Assembly: GCA_016213205.1 (NCBI GenBank) | Contig: JACRAZ010000003.1 | Coordinates: 43,729 to 107,728 of the forward strand | From: Burkholderiales bacterium | Lineage (GTDB): Bacteria > Pseudomonadota > Gammaproteobacteria > Burkholderiales > Burkholderiaceae_C | Reading direction: 5' to 3' | Length of the DNA stretch: 64,000 nucleotides | Part shown: in pieces, positions 22,492 to 30,177 of the stretch | How the letters are laid out: the number at the start of each line of letters is the position of its first letter | How positions within the stretch are numbered: the stretch's first letter is position 1 | Translations under genes and position numbers: made by a program | The notes under the pieces: model-generated | Seen by the model: the letters and a program-made list of their open reading frames with translations, nothing else | Told to the model about the DNA's origin: nothing | The model's database searches: none

Positions 22492-22642
22492 CGAGAGCTT
22501 CTGGCAACGGGCGTGGACATCTGCCGCGGCTTGTGGCCCTCGGCACCGCCGCACGCAAGGCTGATCAGCGTGTGGACATGAGTGCGCGATGATCCGCAAA
22601 TCGCGTGCCCGGCGCAAACGGGAAAACACCGGCGCGGCTCGC

Positions 22643-22669
22643 AAAAAAAAACCGCCCCGAAGGGCGGTT
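22643..22669 (-). terminator. intrinsic terminator of the porin gene
   Basis: On the minus strand AACCGCCC and GGGCGGTT form an 8-bp GC-rich stem around a TTCG tetraloop, followed by at least eight T residues. It lies 35 bp beyond the porin stop codon. One of the clearest rho-independent terminators in the window. Confidence 0.92.
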
Positions 22670-22703
22670 TGCGCGGACCGGACGCAGGGCCCGGCCAGCC
22701 GGA

Positions 22704-23777
22704 TCAGAAGATGTGGCGGATGCCAGCTTCGTAGCCGGTCGAGCTCTTGCCAGCGGCGACGGCCGGGGTGGCCAGGCCGTTGTTGGCCACGGCGCGGGCC
22801 GAAGCGCCGTCGTTCGTGGTGCGAGCGTAGGTGCCGTACAGCTGGGTGCGCTTCGACAGGTTGTAGCCATAGCCCAGGGCCAGCTTCTTCCAGTCGTTGT
22901 TCTGCAGCGCGCCGTTGCGGACGTCGTAGTTCTTGTACGAACCACGCACTTCGCTCTGGCCGAAGGCAGCCGCCACGCCCAGTTCGATCGTGCGAACCTT
23001 GACGCCAGCGCCGGTCTTCTCGTCTTGCCACAGCACCATCGGGGTGACAGCGCCGAAGGTGTAGCGCACGCCGATGGCGGTCGACTTCACGTCTGCATTG
23101 TTGGTGCCGCCTTCCGACTTGCCGTAGGAAGCGCGCACGCCCAGGGGGCCGGCGCCGTAGCCGACGTGGAAGCCGAAGTAGCCGGTGGCCTTGTCAGCGC
23201 CCGGGGTGGTGGGGGTCACGGCCACGGCGTCGTTCTCGCCGAAGGCGTACATCACCGAACCGTTGAAGCCACCCAGGTTGGCCGGCAGGAAGTACTGCAC
23301 GCTGTTGTTGGCGCGAGCGGCATTGGCGGTGTTGCCACCGACCAGGGCCGTCGAGGTGTGGGCGTAGGTCTGGCCAACGCCGTTCACGCCGAAGGGCTCG
23401 TAGCCGGCGATGGTCAAGAACACCGGGGTGTAGTCGCGGCCGACGCGCACTTCACCGAAACCGCCCATCAGGCTGAGGGTGGAGCGACGCTGGAAGTTCA
23501 GCGCGCCGCCGGTGGTGGCGCCGTCGCCGGTGTCGTTGTTCAGTTGGCCTTCGAGCCAGAAGCCGGCCTTCAGGCCGCCACCCAGGTCCTCAACGCCGCG
23601 GAAACCCAGACGGCTGCTGTTCAGGCCAGAGTTCGTGATGCCCTTGTTGGACTTGCCGCCACCGGAGACGCGGGCGAAGCCGGCGTCAACGATACCGAAC
23701 AGCGTGACCGTCGACTGTGCTGCCGCGGCACCCGCGAACAGGCCGAGAGTGGCGAGGGCGAGCAGAGACTTTTTCAT
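22704..23777 (-). CDS. Gram-negative general porin (OmpC-like, Porin_4 family)
   Basis: A 357-residue outer-membrane trimeric porin. The signal peptide MKKSLLALATLGLFAGAAAA is cleaved before QSTVTLFG, the standard start of Burkholderiales porins. The motif SRLGFRGVEDLGGGLKAGF, alternating beta strands and a C-terminal Phe (YEAGIRHIF) complete the barrel signature. AGGAG lies about ten bases before the ATG. Its codon choice is more regular than that of its neighbours, as expected for a highly expressed gene, and it has its own terminator. Confidence 0.95.
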   Translation of the reverse strand: MKKSLLALATLGLFAGAAAAQSTVTLFGIVDAGFARVSGGGKSNKGITNSGLNSSRLGFRGVEDLGGGLKAGFWLEGQLNNDTGDGATTGGALNFQRRSTLSLMGGFGEVRVGRDYTPVFLTIAGYEPFGVNGVGQTYAHTSTALVGGNTANAARANNSVQYFLPANLGGFNGSVMYAFGENDAVAVTPTTPGADKATGYFGFHVGYGAGPLGVRASYGKSEGGTNNADVKSTAIGVRYTFGAVTPMVLWQDEKTGAGVKVRTIELGVAAAFGQSEVRGSYKNYDVRNGALQNNDWKKLALGYGYNLSKRTQLYGTYARTTNDGASARAVANNGLATPAVAAGKSSTGYEAGIRHIF

Positions 23778-23941
23778 TGCAACTATCTCCTAGGTTGAAA
23801 GCAAGAGGTCCCGATCCCGTAGAGAACCCGCCCACCGGGAAGGGCGCGGGCCGGTCAGGCCAACCTCCTCATCGGAAGTTGCGGCTATTCCACCAGAGCG
23901 CTGCACCGCATGCAAAGAAATGGCCTGAAAAAGCCGCTCAC

Positions 23942-23958
23942 TTGTTGTCTGACAACAA
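23942..23958. promoter_or_regulatory. candidate operator, 17-bp perfect palindrome
   Basis: TTGTTGTC-T-GACAACAA is a perfect inverted repeat with a one-base centre, in the 259-bp region between the divergent porin and coq7 genes. It lies 79 bases upstream of the coq7 start. The core TTGTC-n-GACAA resembles operators of FadR-subgroup GntR regulators. No such regulator is encoded in the window. The same region holds no further gene that I can support. Confidence 0.5.
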
Positions 23959-24036
23959 CGAGACTCGCAGGGTCGCAAGCGCCCCTTCCACATGGCAGCC
24001 GGCCACCAGCGAAGCCTGTTGCGCTATGCTGCCCCG

Positions 24037-24657
24037 ATGAACCGAACGGATGCACTGATCGAGTGCGCAGAGATGGCGCTGCGTACCCTCAGTGGCGGCG
24101 TGCGCGCCACTCGCCCGATGCCACAAGGTGACTCGGCGTCCCTGACCTCGCAGGACAAGCGCCTGGCCGGGGCCCTGATGCGGGTTAACCACGTGGGCGA
24201 GGTCTGCGCCCAGGCCCTTTATGCGGCCCAGGCGCTGACGGCACGCGATCCGGAGATGCGCAGCCAGATGCGTGACGCGGCACGCGACGAAACCGACCAC
24301 CTGGCCTGGACGGAACGGCGCCTGGCCGACCTGGGCGACCGGACCAGCCTGCTCAACCCCCTGTGGTTCGCCGGTGCCTTCGCGATCGGCCTGCTGGCCG
24401 GCCGCGCCGGCGACCGCTACAGCCTGGGCTTCGTGGTCGAGACCGAACGTCAGGTGGAGCAGCATCTGGCCGGCCACCTCGACCGCCTGCCCGCTGGCGA
24501 TGGCGCCTCGCGCGCGGTGGTGAGCCAGATGAAGGCGGACGAGGCTCGCCACGCCGACCAGGCCGAGCAGGCCGGCGGCGCCGCCATGCCCGCGCCGGTG
24601 CGCTGGCTGATGCGTGGCGCGGCCCGCGTGATGACCCGCACCGCGCACCACATCTGA
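24037..24657 (+). CDS. coq7: 3-demethoxyubiquinol 3-hydroxylase
   Basis: A di-iron membrane-associated monooxygenase of ubiquinone biosynthesis, 206 residues. The iron ligands are visible as NHVGEVCAQ (Glu), DETDHLAW (E-x2-H), ETERQVEQH (Glu) and ADEARHADQ (E-x2-H). The start at 24037 (MNRTDALIE) is preferred; a start 15 codons upstream is possible but not conserved. It is convergent with the OsmC-like gene. Confidence 0.95.
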   Translation: MNRTDALIECAEMALRTLSGGVRATRPMPQGDSASLTSQDKRLAGALMRVNHVGEVCAQALYAAQALTARDPEMRSQMRDAARDETDHLAWTERRLADLGDRTSLLNPLWFAGAFAIGLLAGRAGDRYSLGFVVETERQVEQHLAGHLDRLPAGDGASRAVVSQMKADEARHADQAEQAGGAAMPAPVRWLMRGAARVMTRTAHHI

Positions 24658-24674
24658 CTGCGCCGTGCGCCGCC

Positions 24675-24696
24675 ACCCGCCAGGCAGCCGGCGGGT
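24675..24696. terminator. hairpin between convergent coq7 and OsmC-like gene
   Basis: ACCCGCC (24675-24681) pairs with GGCGGGT (24690-24696), with further GC pairing outside a small bulge. There is no T-tract. Position between two convergent genes suggests a bidirectional terminator. Confidence 0.35.
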
Positions 24697-24707
24697 GATG
24701 GCGGTGG

Positions 24708-25130
24708 TCAGACCGACACGATGTCGTGGCTGGTGGTGATCTCGGCCGTCTTGCCGAGCATGATCGTCGCCGAGCAGTACTTTTCGTGCGAGAGCGCAAT
24801 CGCCCGTGCCACGGCCGCTTCGGGCAGGTTGCGCCCGGTCACCGTGAAGTGCAGGTGGATGCGGGTGAACACCTTCGGATCGGCCTCTGCACGCTCGGCC
24901 TGGAGCTTCACCCGGCAATCGGTCACCTCGTGGCGGCCGCGCCTCAGGATCAGCACCACGTCATAGGCGGTGCAGCCGCCCGCGCCTGCCAGCAGGGTCT
25001 CCATCGGCCGGGGCGCCAGATTGCGGCCGCCGCCATCGGGCGCGCCATCCATCGTCAGCAGGTGGCCGCTGCCAGTCTCCGCCACCATGCCCATGCCGCT
25101 GCCGGGCAGCCAGTGGATCGTGCATTCCAT
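24708..25130 (-). CDS. OsmC family protein
   Basis: A 140-residue protein of the OsmC/YhfA fold; some members are thiol-dependent hydroperoxide reductases. The two conserved cysteines are seen in GAGGCTAYDV and HEKYCSATIML. The start at 25130 (MECTIHWLPGSGMG) gives the usual length. The order of motifs fits the YhfA-like subgroup more than classical OsmC. Role in peroxide defence is by family only. Confidence 0.9.
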   Translation of the reverse strand: MECTIHWLPGSGMGMVAETGSGHLLTMDGAPDGGGRNLAPRPMETLLAGAGGCTAYDVVLILRRGRHEVTDCRVKLQAERAEADPKVFTRIHLHFTVTGRNLPEAAVARAIALSHEKYCSATIMLGKTAEITTSHDIVSV

Positions 25131-25227
25131 CGTGTTCGCCTTTGCCGTTCGGGCCTTGCCGCACCCATCGAGGGCAGTGTGCACCAAGCTCTGGAGCGTC
25201 CACCCTAAAGTCCTGGGCGGGATCATA

Positions 25228-25256
25228 TTGCAGCGCAACATCGCACGCGCTAGACT
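25228..25256 (+). promoter_or_regulatory. candidate sigma-70 promoter of a small RNA
   Basis: TTGCAG (25228-25233) and TAGACT (25251-25256) are spaced by exactly 17 bases. They predict a transcript starting near 25263, which would end at the strong terminator at 25343-25373. Confidence 0.45.
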
Positions 25257-25262
25257 GGCCCG

Positions 25263-25373
25263 CATCGGATCGTTGCAGCAGCCCCGCCGGCGCCGCACCG
25301 ATCCGGCCAGTTGTCTCCTCCACCTCCTCCATTGGTGGATTCAGCCCGGGGCCTTACCGCTCCGGGCTTTTTT
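25263..25373 (+). ncRNA. candidate small RNA with an anti-Shine-Dalgarno loop
   Basis: An intergenic unit of about 110 nt between divergent genes. It has a promoter-like pair upstream, a first stem CGGATCG/CGATCCG (25266-25272 with 25299-25305), a second hairpin with 6-bp stem TCCACC/GGTGGA (25319-25324 with 25334-25339) whose 9-nt loop is TCCTCCATT, and an intrinsic terminator. The loop and the preceding TCTCC stretch are complementary to Shine-Dalgarno sequences. I recall a betaproteobacterial family of toxic small RNAs with such an anti-SD motif, and comparable CCUCCUCC-loop RNAs in alphaproteobacteria. Family membership is not proven. The 308-bp gap before ilvA contains nothing else obvious except a TATGAT at 25388. 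Confidence 0.6.
25343..25373 (+). terminator. intrinsic terminator upstream of ilvA
   Basis: AGCCCGG (25343-25349) pairs with CCGGGCT (25362-25368), followed by a run of six T (25368-25373). On the plus strand it can only serve a transcript starting in the preceding intergenic region, because the gene to the left is on the other strand. This supports an independent small RNA or an ilvA attenuator. Confidence 0.75.
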
Positions 25374-25438
25374 CTGGGTGGGCGATTTATGATGCCGCGC
25401 CGCACAATTTCCCCGTCGCCGCCCGGCGACCGCCCCCG

Positions 25439-26962
25439 ATGGCCCGCGCCGCCCACCCCGACTACCTCAAGAAGATCCTCACCGCCCGGGTGTACGACGT
25501 GGCGATCGAGTCGCCGCTGGATGCCGCGCGCAGCCTGTCGCGGCGGGTGGGCAATCATGTGCTGCTCAAGCGCGAGGACCAGCAGCCGGTGTTCAGCTTC
25601 AAGCTGCGCGGCGCCTACAACAAGATGGCCCACTTGCCGAAGGAGCAGCTCGCGCGCGGCGTGATCTGCGCCTCCGCGGGCAACCATGCGCAGGGCGTGG
25701 CGCTGTCGGCGCGCCGGCTGGGATGCCGCGCCGTCATCGTGATGCCGGTGACGACGCCCAAGCTCAAGATCGACGCGGTGGCCGCGCTCGGCGGTGAGGT
25801 GGTGTTGCAGGGCGAGAGCTATTCAGACGCCTACCAGCACGCGCTGGCCCTGCAGCAGGCCCAGTCGCTGACCTTCGTGCACCCGTTCGACGACCCCGAC
25901 GTGATCGCGGGCCAGGGCACCATCGCCATGGAAGTGCTGCGCCAGCACGAGGGCCCGATCGATGCGATCTTCGTCGCCATCGGTGGCGGCGGGCTGATCT
26001 CGGGCGTGGCCTCGTACATCAAGGCCGTGCGCCCCGAGATCAAGGTGATCGGCGTGCAGACCCGCGACTCCGACGCGATGGCCCGTTCGGTGCGGGCCGG
26101 CAAGCGCGTGCAACTGGCCGACGTGGGCCTGTTCTCCGACGGCACGGCGGTGAAGCTGGTCGGCGAGGAGACCTTCCGCCTCACCCGCAAGCTGGTCGAC
26201 GACTTCGTGATCGTCGACACCGACGAGGTCTGTGCCGCCATCAAGGACGTGTTCCAGGACACCCGCAGCATCCTCGAACCGGCCGGGGCCCTCGGCGTGG
26301 CGGCGATCAAGCAGTACGCAGCGGCCAACAAGTGCCGTGGGCAGACCTTCGTGGCCATCACCTGCGGCGCGAACATGAACTTCGACCGCCTGCGCTTCGT
26401 GGCCGAGCGGGCCGAGTTCGGCGAGCAGCGCGAAGCACTGTTCGCGGTGACGATCCCCGAGGAGCGGGGCTCGTTCAAGCGCTTTTGCGAACTGATCGGC
26501 CCACGCGCGGTGACCGAGTTCAACTACCGCATCTCGGACGCCAACCAGGCCCATGTGTTCGTCGGCATCGCCATCGGCAAGCGCGACGAGGCCGACAAGA
26601 TCGAGCGCAGCTTCCAGCGCCACGGCTTTGCCACGGTGAACCTCACCGACGACGAGCTCGCCAAGGAGCATGTGCGCCACATGGTCGGCGGGCGCTCCGA
26701 CCTGGCGCAGGACGAACGCCTGTTCCGGTTCATCTTCCCCGAGCGGCCGGGCGCGTTGATGCGCTTCCTGTCGTCGCTGCACCCGGGCTGGAACATCAGC
26801 CTGTTCCACTACCGCAACCAGGGCGCCGACTATGGTCGCATCCTGGTCGGCATCCAGGTGCCGCGTGGTGATGCCAAGGCCTTCCGGGCCTTCCTCGACG
26901 CGCTGGCCTACCCCTGCACCGAGGAAACCGACAACCCGGTGTACCGCCTGTTCCTGCGTTAG
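25439..26962 (+). CDS. ilvA: threonine ammonia-lyase, biosynthetic
   Basis: Converts threonine to 2-oxobutanoate and ammonia, the first committed step to isoleucine; cytoplasmic and PLP-dependent. At 507 residues it matches biosynthetic IlvA. The PLP lysine is in FSFKLRGAYNK, with SAGNHAQG and the phosphate-binding GGGGLISG loop. Two C-terminal ACT-like regulatory domains occupy about 330-507 (RGSFKRFCELIG... and RPGALMRFLSSL...), as expected for feedback control by isoleucine. The ATG at 25439 (MARAAHPDYLKKIL) begins at family similarity; the frame is open further upstream but that part overlaps the sRNA candidate. Confidence 0.95.
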   Translation: MARAAHPDYLKKILTARVYDVAIESPLDAARSLSRRVGNHVLLKREDQQPVFSFKLRGAYNKMAHLPKEQLARGVICASAGNHAQGVALSARRLGCRAVIVMPVTTPKLKIDAVAALGGEVVLQGESYSDAYQHALALQQAQSLTFVHPFDDPDVIAGQGTIAMEVLRQHEGPIDAIFVAIGGGGLISGVASYIKAVRPEIKVIGVQTRDSDAMARSVRAGKRVQLADVGLFSDGTAVKLVGEETFRLTRKLVDDFVIVDTDEVCAAIKDVFQDTRSILEPAGALGVAAIKQYAAANKCRGQTFVAITCGANMNFDRLRFVAERAEFGEQREALFAVTIPEERGSFKRFCELIGPRAVTEFNYRISDANQAHVFVGIAIGKRDEADKIERSFQRHGFATVNLTDDELAKEHVRHMVGGRSDLAQDERLFRFIFPERPGALMRFLSSLHPGWNISLFHYRNQGADYGRILVGIQVPRGDAKAFRAFLDALAYPCTEETDNPVYRLFLR

Positions 26963-27003
26963 CCCCGAGGCACCGGGGCCAGGGACCTGCTTACACTCGC
27001 GCC

Positions 27004-28104
27004 ATGTCGCTCAACCGGTCCCTGATTTCGCCGACCTCCAGCCCGCTGCTCGAGCGTGCGCTGGTCGACAAGCTGGCCCGGCGCGGCGAGGCCGTGGGGG
27101 GGTTGGGCGAGCTCGAACCCGTGGCCGTGCGGCTGGGCCTGATGCAGAACACGCTGAAGCCGCGTTTCCGCGAACCGCAGCTGGTGGTCTTCGCGGCCGA
27201 CCACGGCCTCGCGGTCGATGGCATCGAGCTGCCCCACCAGCGCCAGTCACACGAGCAGGTGCTGCAACTGCTCAGCGCGCAGATGCCCTTGTCGGTGTTT
27301 GCGCGCATCCAGGGCCTGGAACTCTCGGTCATCGATTGCGGGCTTGCCAACGAGATGGGGCCCCACGAACGGCTGATGCCCCGCAAGATCGCCCATGGCA
27401 CGCGCAATGCGCGGGTCGGCCCGGCCATGGCCCTGGAACAGGCGCACGCGGCCATCCGCGCCGGCATGGAGATCGGCGATGCGCTGCGCGGCAACATGGT
27501 GGCCTGCGCGGGCATTGGTGTCGGCTCGCACGAGGCAGCCGCGCTGGTGCTGTCGCGCCTGACGCAAAGCCCGGTGCGCGACCTGCTGGTGAGCGGGCCG
27601 CAGATGAACGCCGAATCGCTGAACCACCTGCTGAGCATCGTGCAGGGCGCCCAGGCACGGCACCGTGACGTGACCGATGCGGTCGAGGTGCTGGCGGCCT
27701 TCGGTGGCTTCGAGACCGCGGTGATGGTGGGCGTGATGCTGGTGGCGGCCAGCAAGCGCCACCTGATCATGGTGGACGGCATGGCGGCCTGCGCAGCCCT
27801 GATGGTGGCCTCGCGCATCGCCTCGGCCGTGACCGACTATTGCGTGTTCTGCCGCAGCCACAGCCACCGCGGGCTGGACCAGGCCCTGAACCTGTTCAAT
27901 GCCACCGCCCTGCTGGAACTGGGGCTCGACAGCCTGGACGGCACTGGCGCCTGTCTGTCCTGGCCGCTGGTGCGCAACGCCGCCGCCCTGTTGACGGAAC
28001 TGGCCGATGGCGAGGACCCGGGTCCGTCCCGTCCGGCCGCCATCATCGAGGACCTGACGCCGTCGGACCCCTCCGGCAACCCGGAGCCGCGGCACCCGGC
28101 CTGA
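27004..28104 (+). CDS. cobT: nicotinate-nucleotide-dimethylbenzimidazole phosphoribosyltransferase-like protein
   Basis: A 366-residue CobT-family enzyme, which activates the lower ligand base of cobalamin as its alpha-ribotide. Family motifs include FAADHGLAVDG, the Gly-rich MVACAGIGVGSHEAA, and SHSHRGLDQALN. The usual catalytic Glu motif (GEGTGA) reads LDGTGACLSWPLV here, so Asp stands in its place. No other cobalamin genes are near; it is convergent with gspC. The C-terminal tail after about residue 340 is Pro-rich and not conserved. Confidence 0.88.
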   Translation: MSLNRSLISPTSSPLLERALVDKLARRGEAVGGLGELEPVAVRLGLMQNTLKPRFREPQLVVFAADHGLAVDGIELPHQRQSHEQVLQLLSAQMPLSVFARIQGLELSVIDCGLANEMGPHERLMPRKIAHGTRNARVGPAMALEQAHAAIRAGMEIGDALRGNMVACAGIGVGSHEAAALVLSRLTQSPVRDLLVSGPQMNAESLNHLLSIVQGAQARHRDVTDAVEVLAAFGGFETAVMVGVMLVAASKRHLIMVDGMAACAALMVASRIASAVTDYCVFCRSHSHRGLDQALNLFNATALLELGLDSLDGTGACLSWPLVRNAAALLTELADGEDPGPSRPAAIIEDLTPSDPSGNPEPRHPA

Positions 28105-28111
28105 GCCGGAG

Positions 28112-28753
28112 TCAGTTTGTCGTTGAAGTGGCTTCAGCGCGCGCGTTCGGCGCCGGCACCACGCCGAAGGGCGCCGGCACCTGGCCGGGCGGCAGCGTCC
28201 CGGGTGCCGCGGGAGGAAAGCCCATGCGCACGCCCGCCGGAGCCGGCGGCGGCAGCATCGCCGCCGGGGGTGGCGCAGCACCTTCGCCCGGCACGGCCGC
28301 CGGCAAGGCGCCACGCGCCGCTTCCGGCACCGCCGGCAGCTCCAGCACCAGCGTCGACGCCCCGCCTGTGGCGGCACCCAGTTCGGCCCGACGGTGGCTC
28401 ACCGAGCGCAGCACCAGCTCGCCATCCACGCGCCCGCCCACCTGCACGGGCCGCGCGGCGCGGCCGTCCACGGCGATCAGCGCGAGGCCGGCATGCTGCC
28501 CGGCCGACGGCGCCACCACGCCGATCAACTTGAAGCGGCTGTCGGCCGCCGCTGCCACGGGCAGCGCTGCGGCCGGCGGCGGCGCCGGTTTGCCGAACAG
28601 GCGGGTGAGGTCTGCCGACTGGGGCAGCGACGGCAAGGCCACTCCGGCCTGCGCGGGCACCGGCAGCGCGCGCGCGGTGAGCCGCAGGCCCCAGAACGCG
28701 GCGCTGGCAGCCACGGCAGCCCAGATCACGAAAGACAGCAGGCGCGATGTCAT
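28112..28753 (-). CDS. gspC: type II secretion system protein GspC
   Basis: Inner-membrane clamp of the type II secretion system that contacts the secretin. One N-terminal span (about 5-25) is followed by a periplasmic HR domain (FKLIGVVAPSAGQHAGLALIAVDG...). The C-terminal third is Pro/Ala-rich, with no PDZ domain visible. I prefer the ATG at 28753 over a GTG three codons earlier. It is divergent from gspG, a layout known in other Burkholderiales. Confidence 0.88.
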   Translation of the reverse strand: MTSRLLSFVIWAAVAASAAFWGLRLTARALPVPAQAGVALPSLPQSADLTRLFGKPAPPPAAALPVAAAADSRFKLIGVVAPSAGQHAGLALIAVDGRAARPVQVGGRVDGELVLRSVSHRRAELGAATGGASTLVLELPAVPEAARGALPAAVPGEGAAPPPAAMLPPPAPAGVRMGFPPAAPGTLPPGQVPAPFGVVPAPNARAEATSTTN

Positions 28754-28873
28754 CGGGACCACCCGGCCGTTGCGAAGGTCCCGAGTGCGCCGTCGAGGGG
28801 CTGCGAGCGAAGTAAGCTGGGGGGCACCATGGGCCGATTATCATTCACCGCTTCGACCCGATTCAGAGTGAAC

Positions 28874-29362
28874 ATGCCCCTGCCGACCCCTTTGCCCGTG
28901 CACCTTGCTGGCCGTGCTGCGCATGCGGGCCGCCCTTCGCGCGGGCTGCATGCCCTGCGGCGCGGGTTCACGCTGATCGAGCTGCTGGTCGTGCTGGTCA
29001 TCATCGGGGTGCTGGCCGCGCTGATCGTGCCGAACCTGCTCGACCGCACCGACGACGCCCGGGCCACCGCCGCCCGCACCGACGTCAACAACCTGATGCA
29101 GGCACTCAAGCTCTACAAGCTCGACAACCAGCGCTACCCCAGCAGCGAGCAAGGCCTGGCCGCGCTGGTGCGCAAGCCCACGGCTGGCGTGGTGCCGGCC
29201 AACTGGCGGCCCTACCTCGAGAAGCTGCCGAACGACCCCTGGGGCCAGCCCTACCAGTACCTCAACCCCGGCGTGAAGGGCGAGATCGATGTGTTCAGCT
29301 TCGGCGCCGACGGCCAGGCCGGCGGTGAAGGCAAGAACGCCGACATCGGCTCCTGGCAGTAG
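28874..29362 (+). CDS. gspG: type II secretion major pseudopilin GspG
   Basis: The 162-residue major pseudopilin that forms the piston-like pseudopilus. The prepilin peptidase site is RRG/FTLIELLVVLVIIGVLAAL with Glu5 of the mature protein, followed by the GspG core (RTDVNNLMQALKLYKLDNQRYPSSEQGL, NDPWGQPYQYL). The leader is about 31 residues, longer than the usual 6-10, because the only in-frame ATG nearby is at 28874; a later non-ATG start is conceivable. Confidence 0.93.
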   Translation: MPLPTPLPVHLAGRAAHAGRPSRGLHALRRGFTLIELLVVLVIIGVLAALIVPNLLDRTDDARATAARTDVNNLMQALKLYKLDNQRYPSSEQGLAALVRKPTAGVVPANWRPYLEKLPNDPWGQPYQYLNPGVKGEIDVFSFGADGQAGGEGKNADIGSWQ

Positions 29363-29819
29363 GCCACCGCGGGCCGCCGCGCCCGGCTTCACGTTGGTCG
29401 AACTGCTGGTGGTGATGGTGCTGATCGGCATCTCGGCCGGTCTCATCTCGCTGGCCTTGCGCGACCCCTCGGCCGCCCGCCTCGAACAGGAAGGCGTGCG
29501 CCTGGCGGCCCTGCTCGAGGCAGGCCGCGCCGAGGCCCGTGCGATGGGCCTGCCGGTGCGCTTCGAGCTCGGCAGCCCGGAATCGGGCGAGGCCTTCCGC
29601 TTCGTGGGCCTGCCACCCCAGCGCAAGCTGCCGCAGGGCTGGCTGAACGAGGCGCTCAGCGCCGAGATCGTCGGTGCACGCGCGCTGGTGCTCGGGCCCG
29701 AGCCGCTGATCGGCCCGCAGCGCATCACGCTGCGCCTGGGCGAACGCCAGCTCACCCTGGCCACCGATGGGCTGGGCCCGTTTGCACCCCTGGCCACCGC
29801 CACCGAGGGCACGCCATGA
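29325..29819 (+). CDS. gspH: type II secretion minor pseudopilin GspH
   Basis: A minor pseudopilin near the tip complex, about 164 residues from this start. The cleavage site is APG/FTLVELLVVMVLIG. The start is uncertain. The GTG at 29325 gives a 21-residue leader and overlaps gspG by 38 bp; an ATG at 29289 gives a 33-residue leader and a longer overlap. There is no start codon between the gspG stop and the cleavage site. It ends in a 4-bp overlap with gspI. Confidence 0.87.
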   Translation: MKARTPTSAPGSRPPRAAAPGFTLVELLVVMVLIGISAGLISLALRDPSAARLEQEGVRLAALLEAGRAEARAMGLPVRFELGSPESGEAFRFVGLPPQRKLPQGWLNEALSAEIVGARALVLGPEPLIGPQRITLRLGERQLTLATDGLGPFAPLATATEGTP

Positions 29820-30175
29820 CCCGGCCGCGGCCCGGATTCACCCTGGTGGAAGTGCTGGTGGCCCTGGCCATCGTGGCGATCTCGCTGGGCGCGGGCCTCA
29901 AGGCCGCCGGCGCACTGACCAGCAACACCCAGCGCCTGGTCGAGGTGACGGCGGCCCAGTGGTGTGCCGACAATGCGTTGACCAACCTGCGTCTCGCGCG
30001 CCAGTTCCCAGGCGCGGACACCGAGTTCGAATGCCATCAGCTCGGGCGCGATTTCCGCGGCCAGTTGCGCAGCACACGCACCGACAACGCGAGCTTCCGG
30101 CGCGTGGACGCCGTGGTGCTGGATGGCAACGAGCATGTGCTGGTCACGATCTCCACCGTGATGGGGCGGTACTGA
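29816..30175 (+). CDS. gspI: type II secretion minor pseudopilin GspI
   Basis: A 119-residue minor pseudopilin that forms the tip complex with GspJ and GspK. The short leader MTRPRPG/ is followed by FTLVEVLVALAIVAISLGAGL. The conserved WCADNALTNLRL stretch is typical of GspI. It overlaps gspH by ATGA. Confidence 0.93.
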   Translation: MTRPRPGFTLVEVLVALAIVAISLGAGLKAAGALTSNTQRLVEVTAAQWCADNALTNLRLARQFPGADTEFECHQLGRDFRGQLRSTRTDNASFRRVDAVVLDGNEHVLVTISTVMGRY

Positions 30176-30177
30176 CC

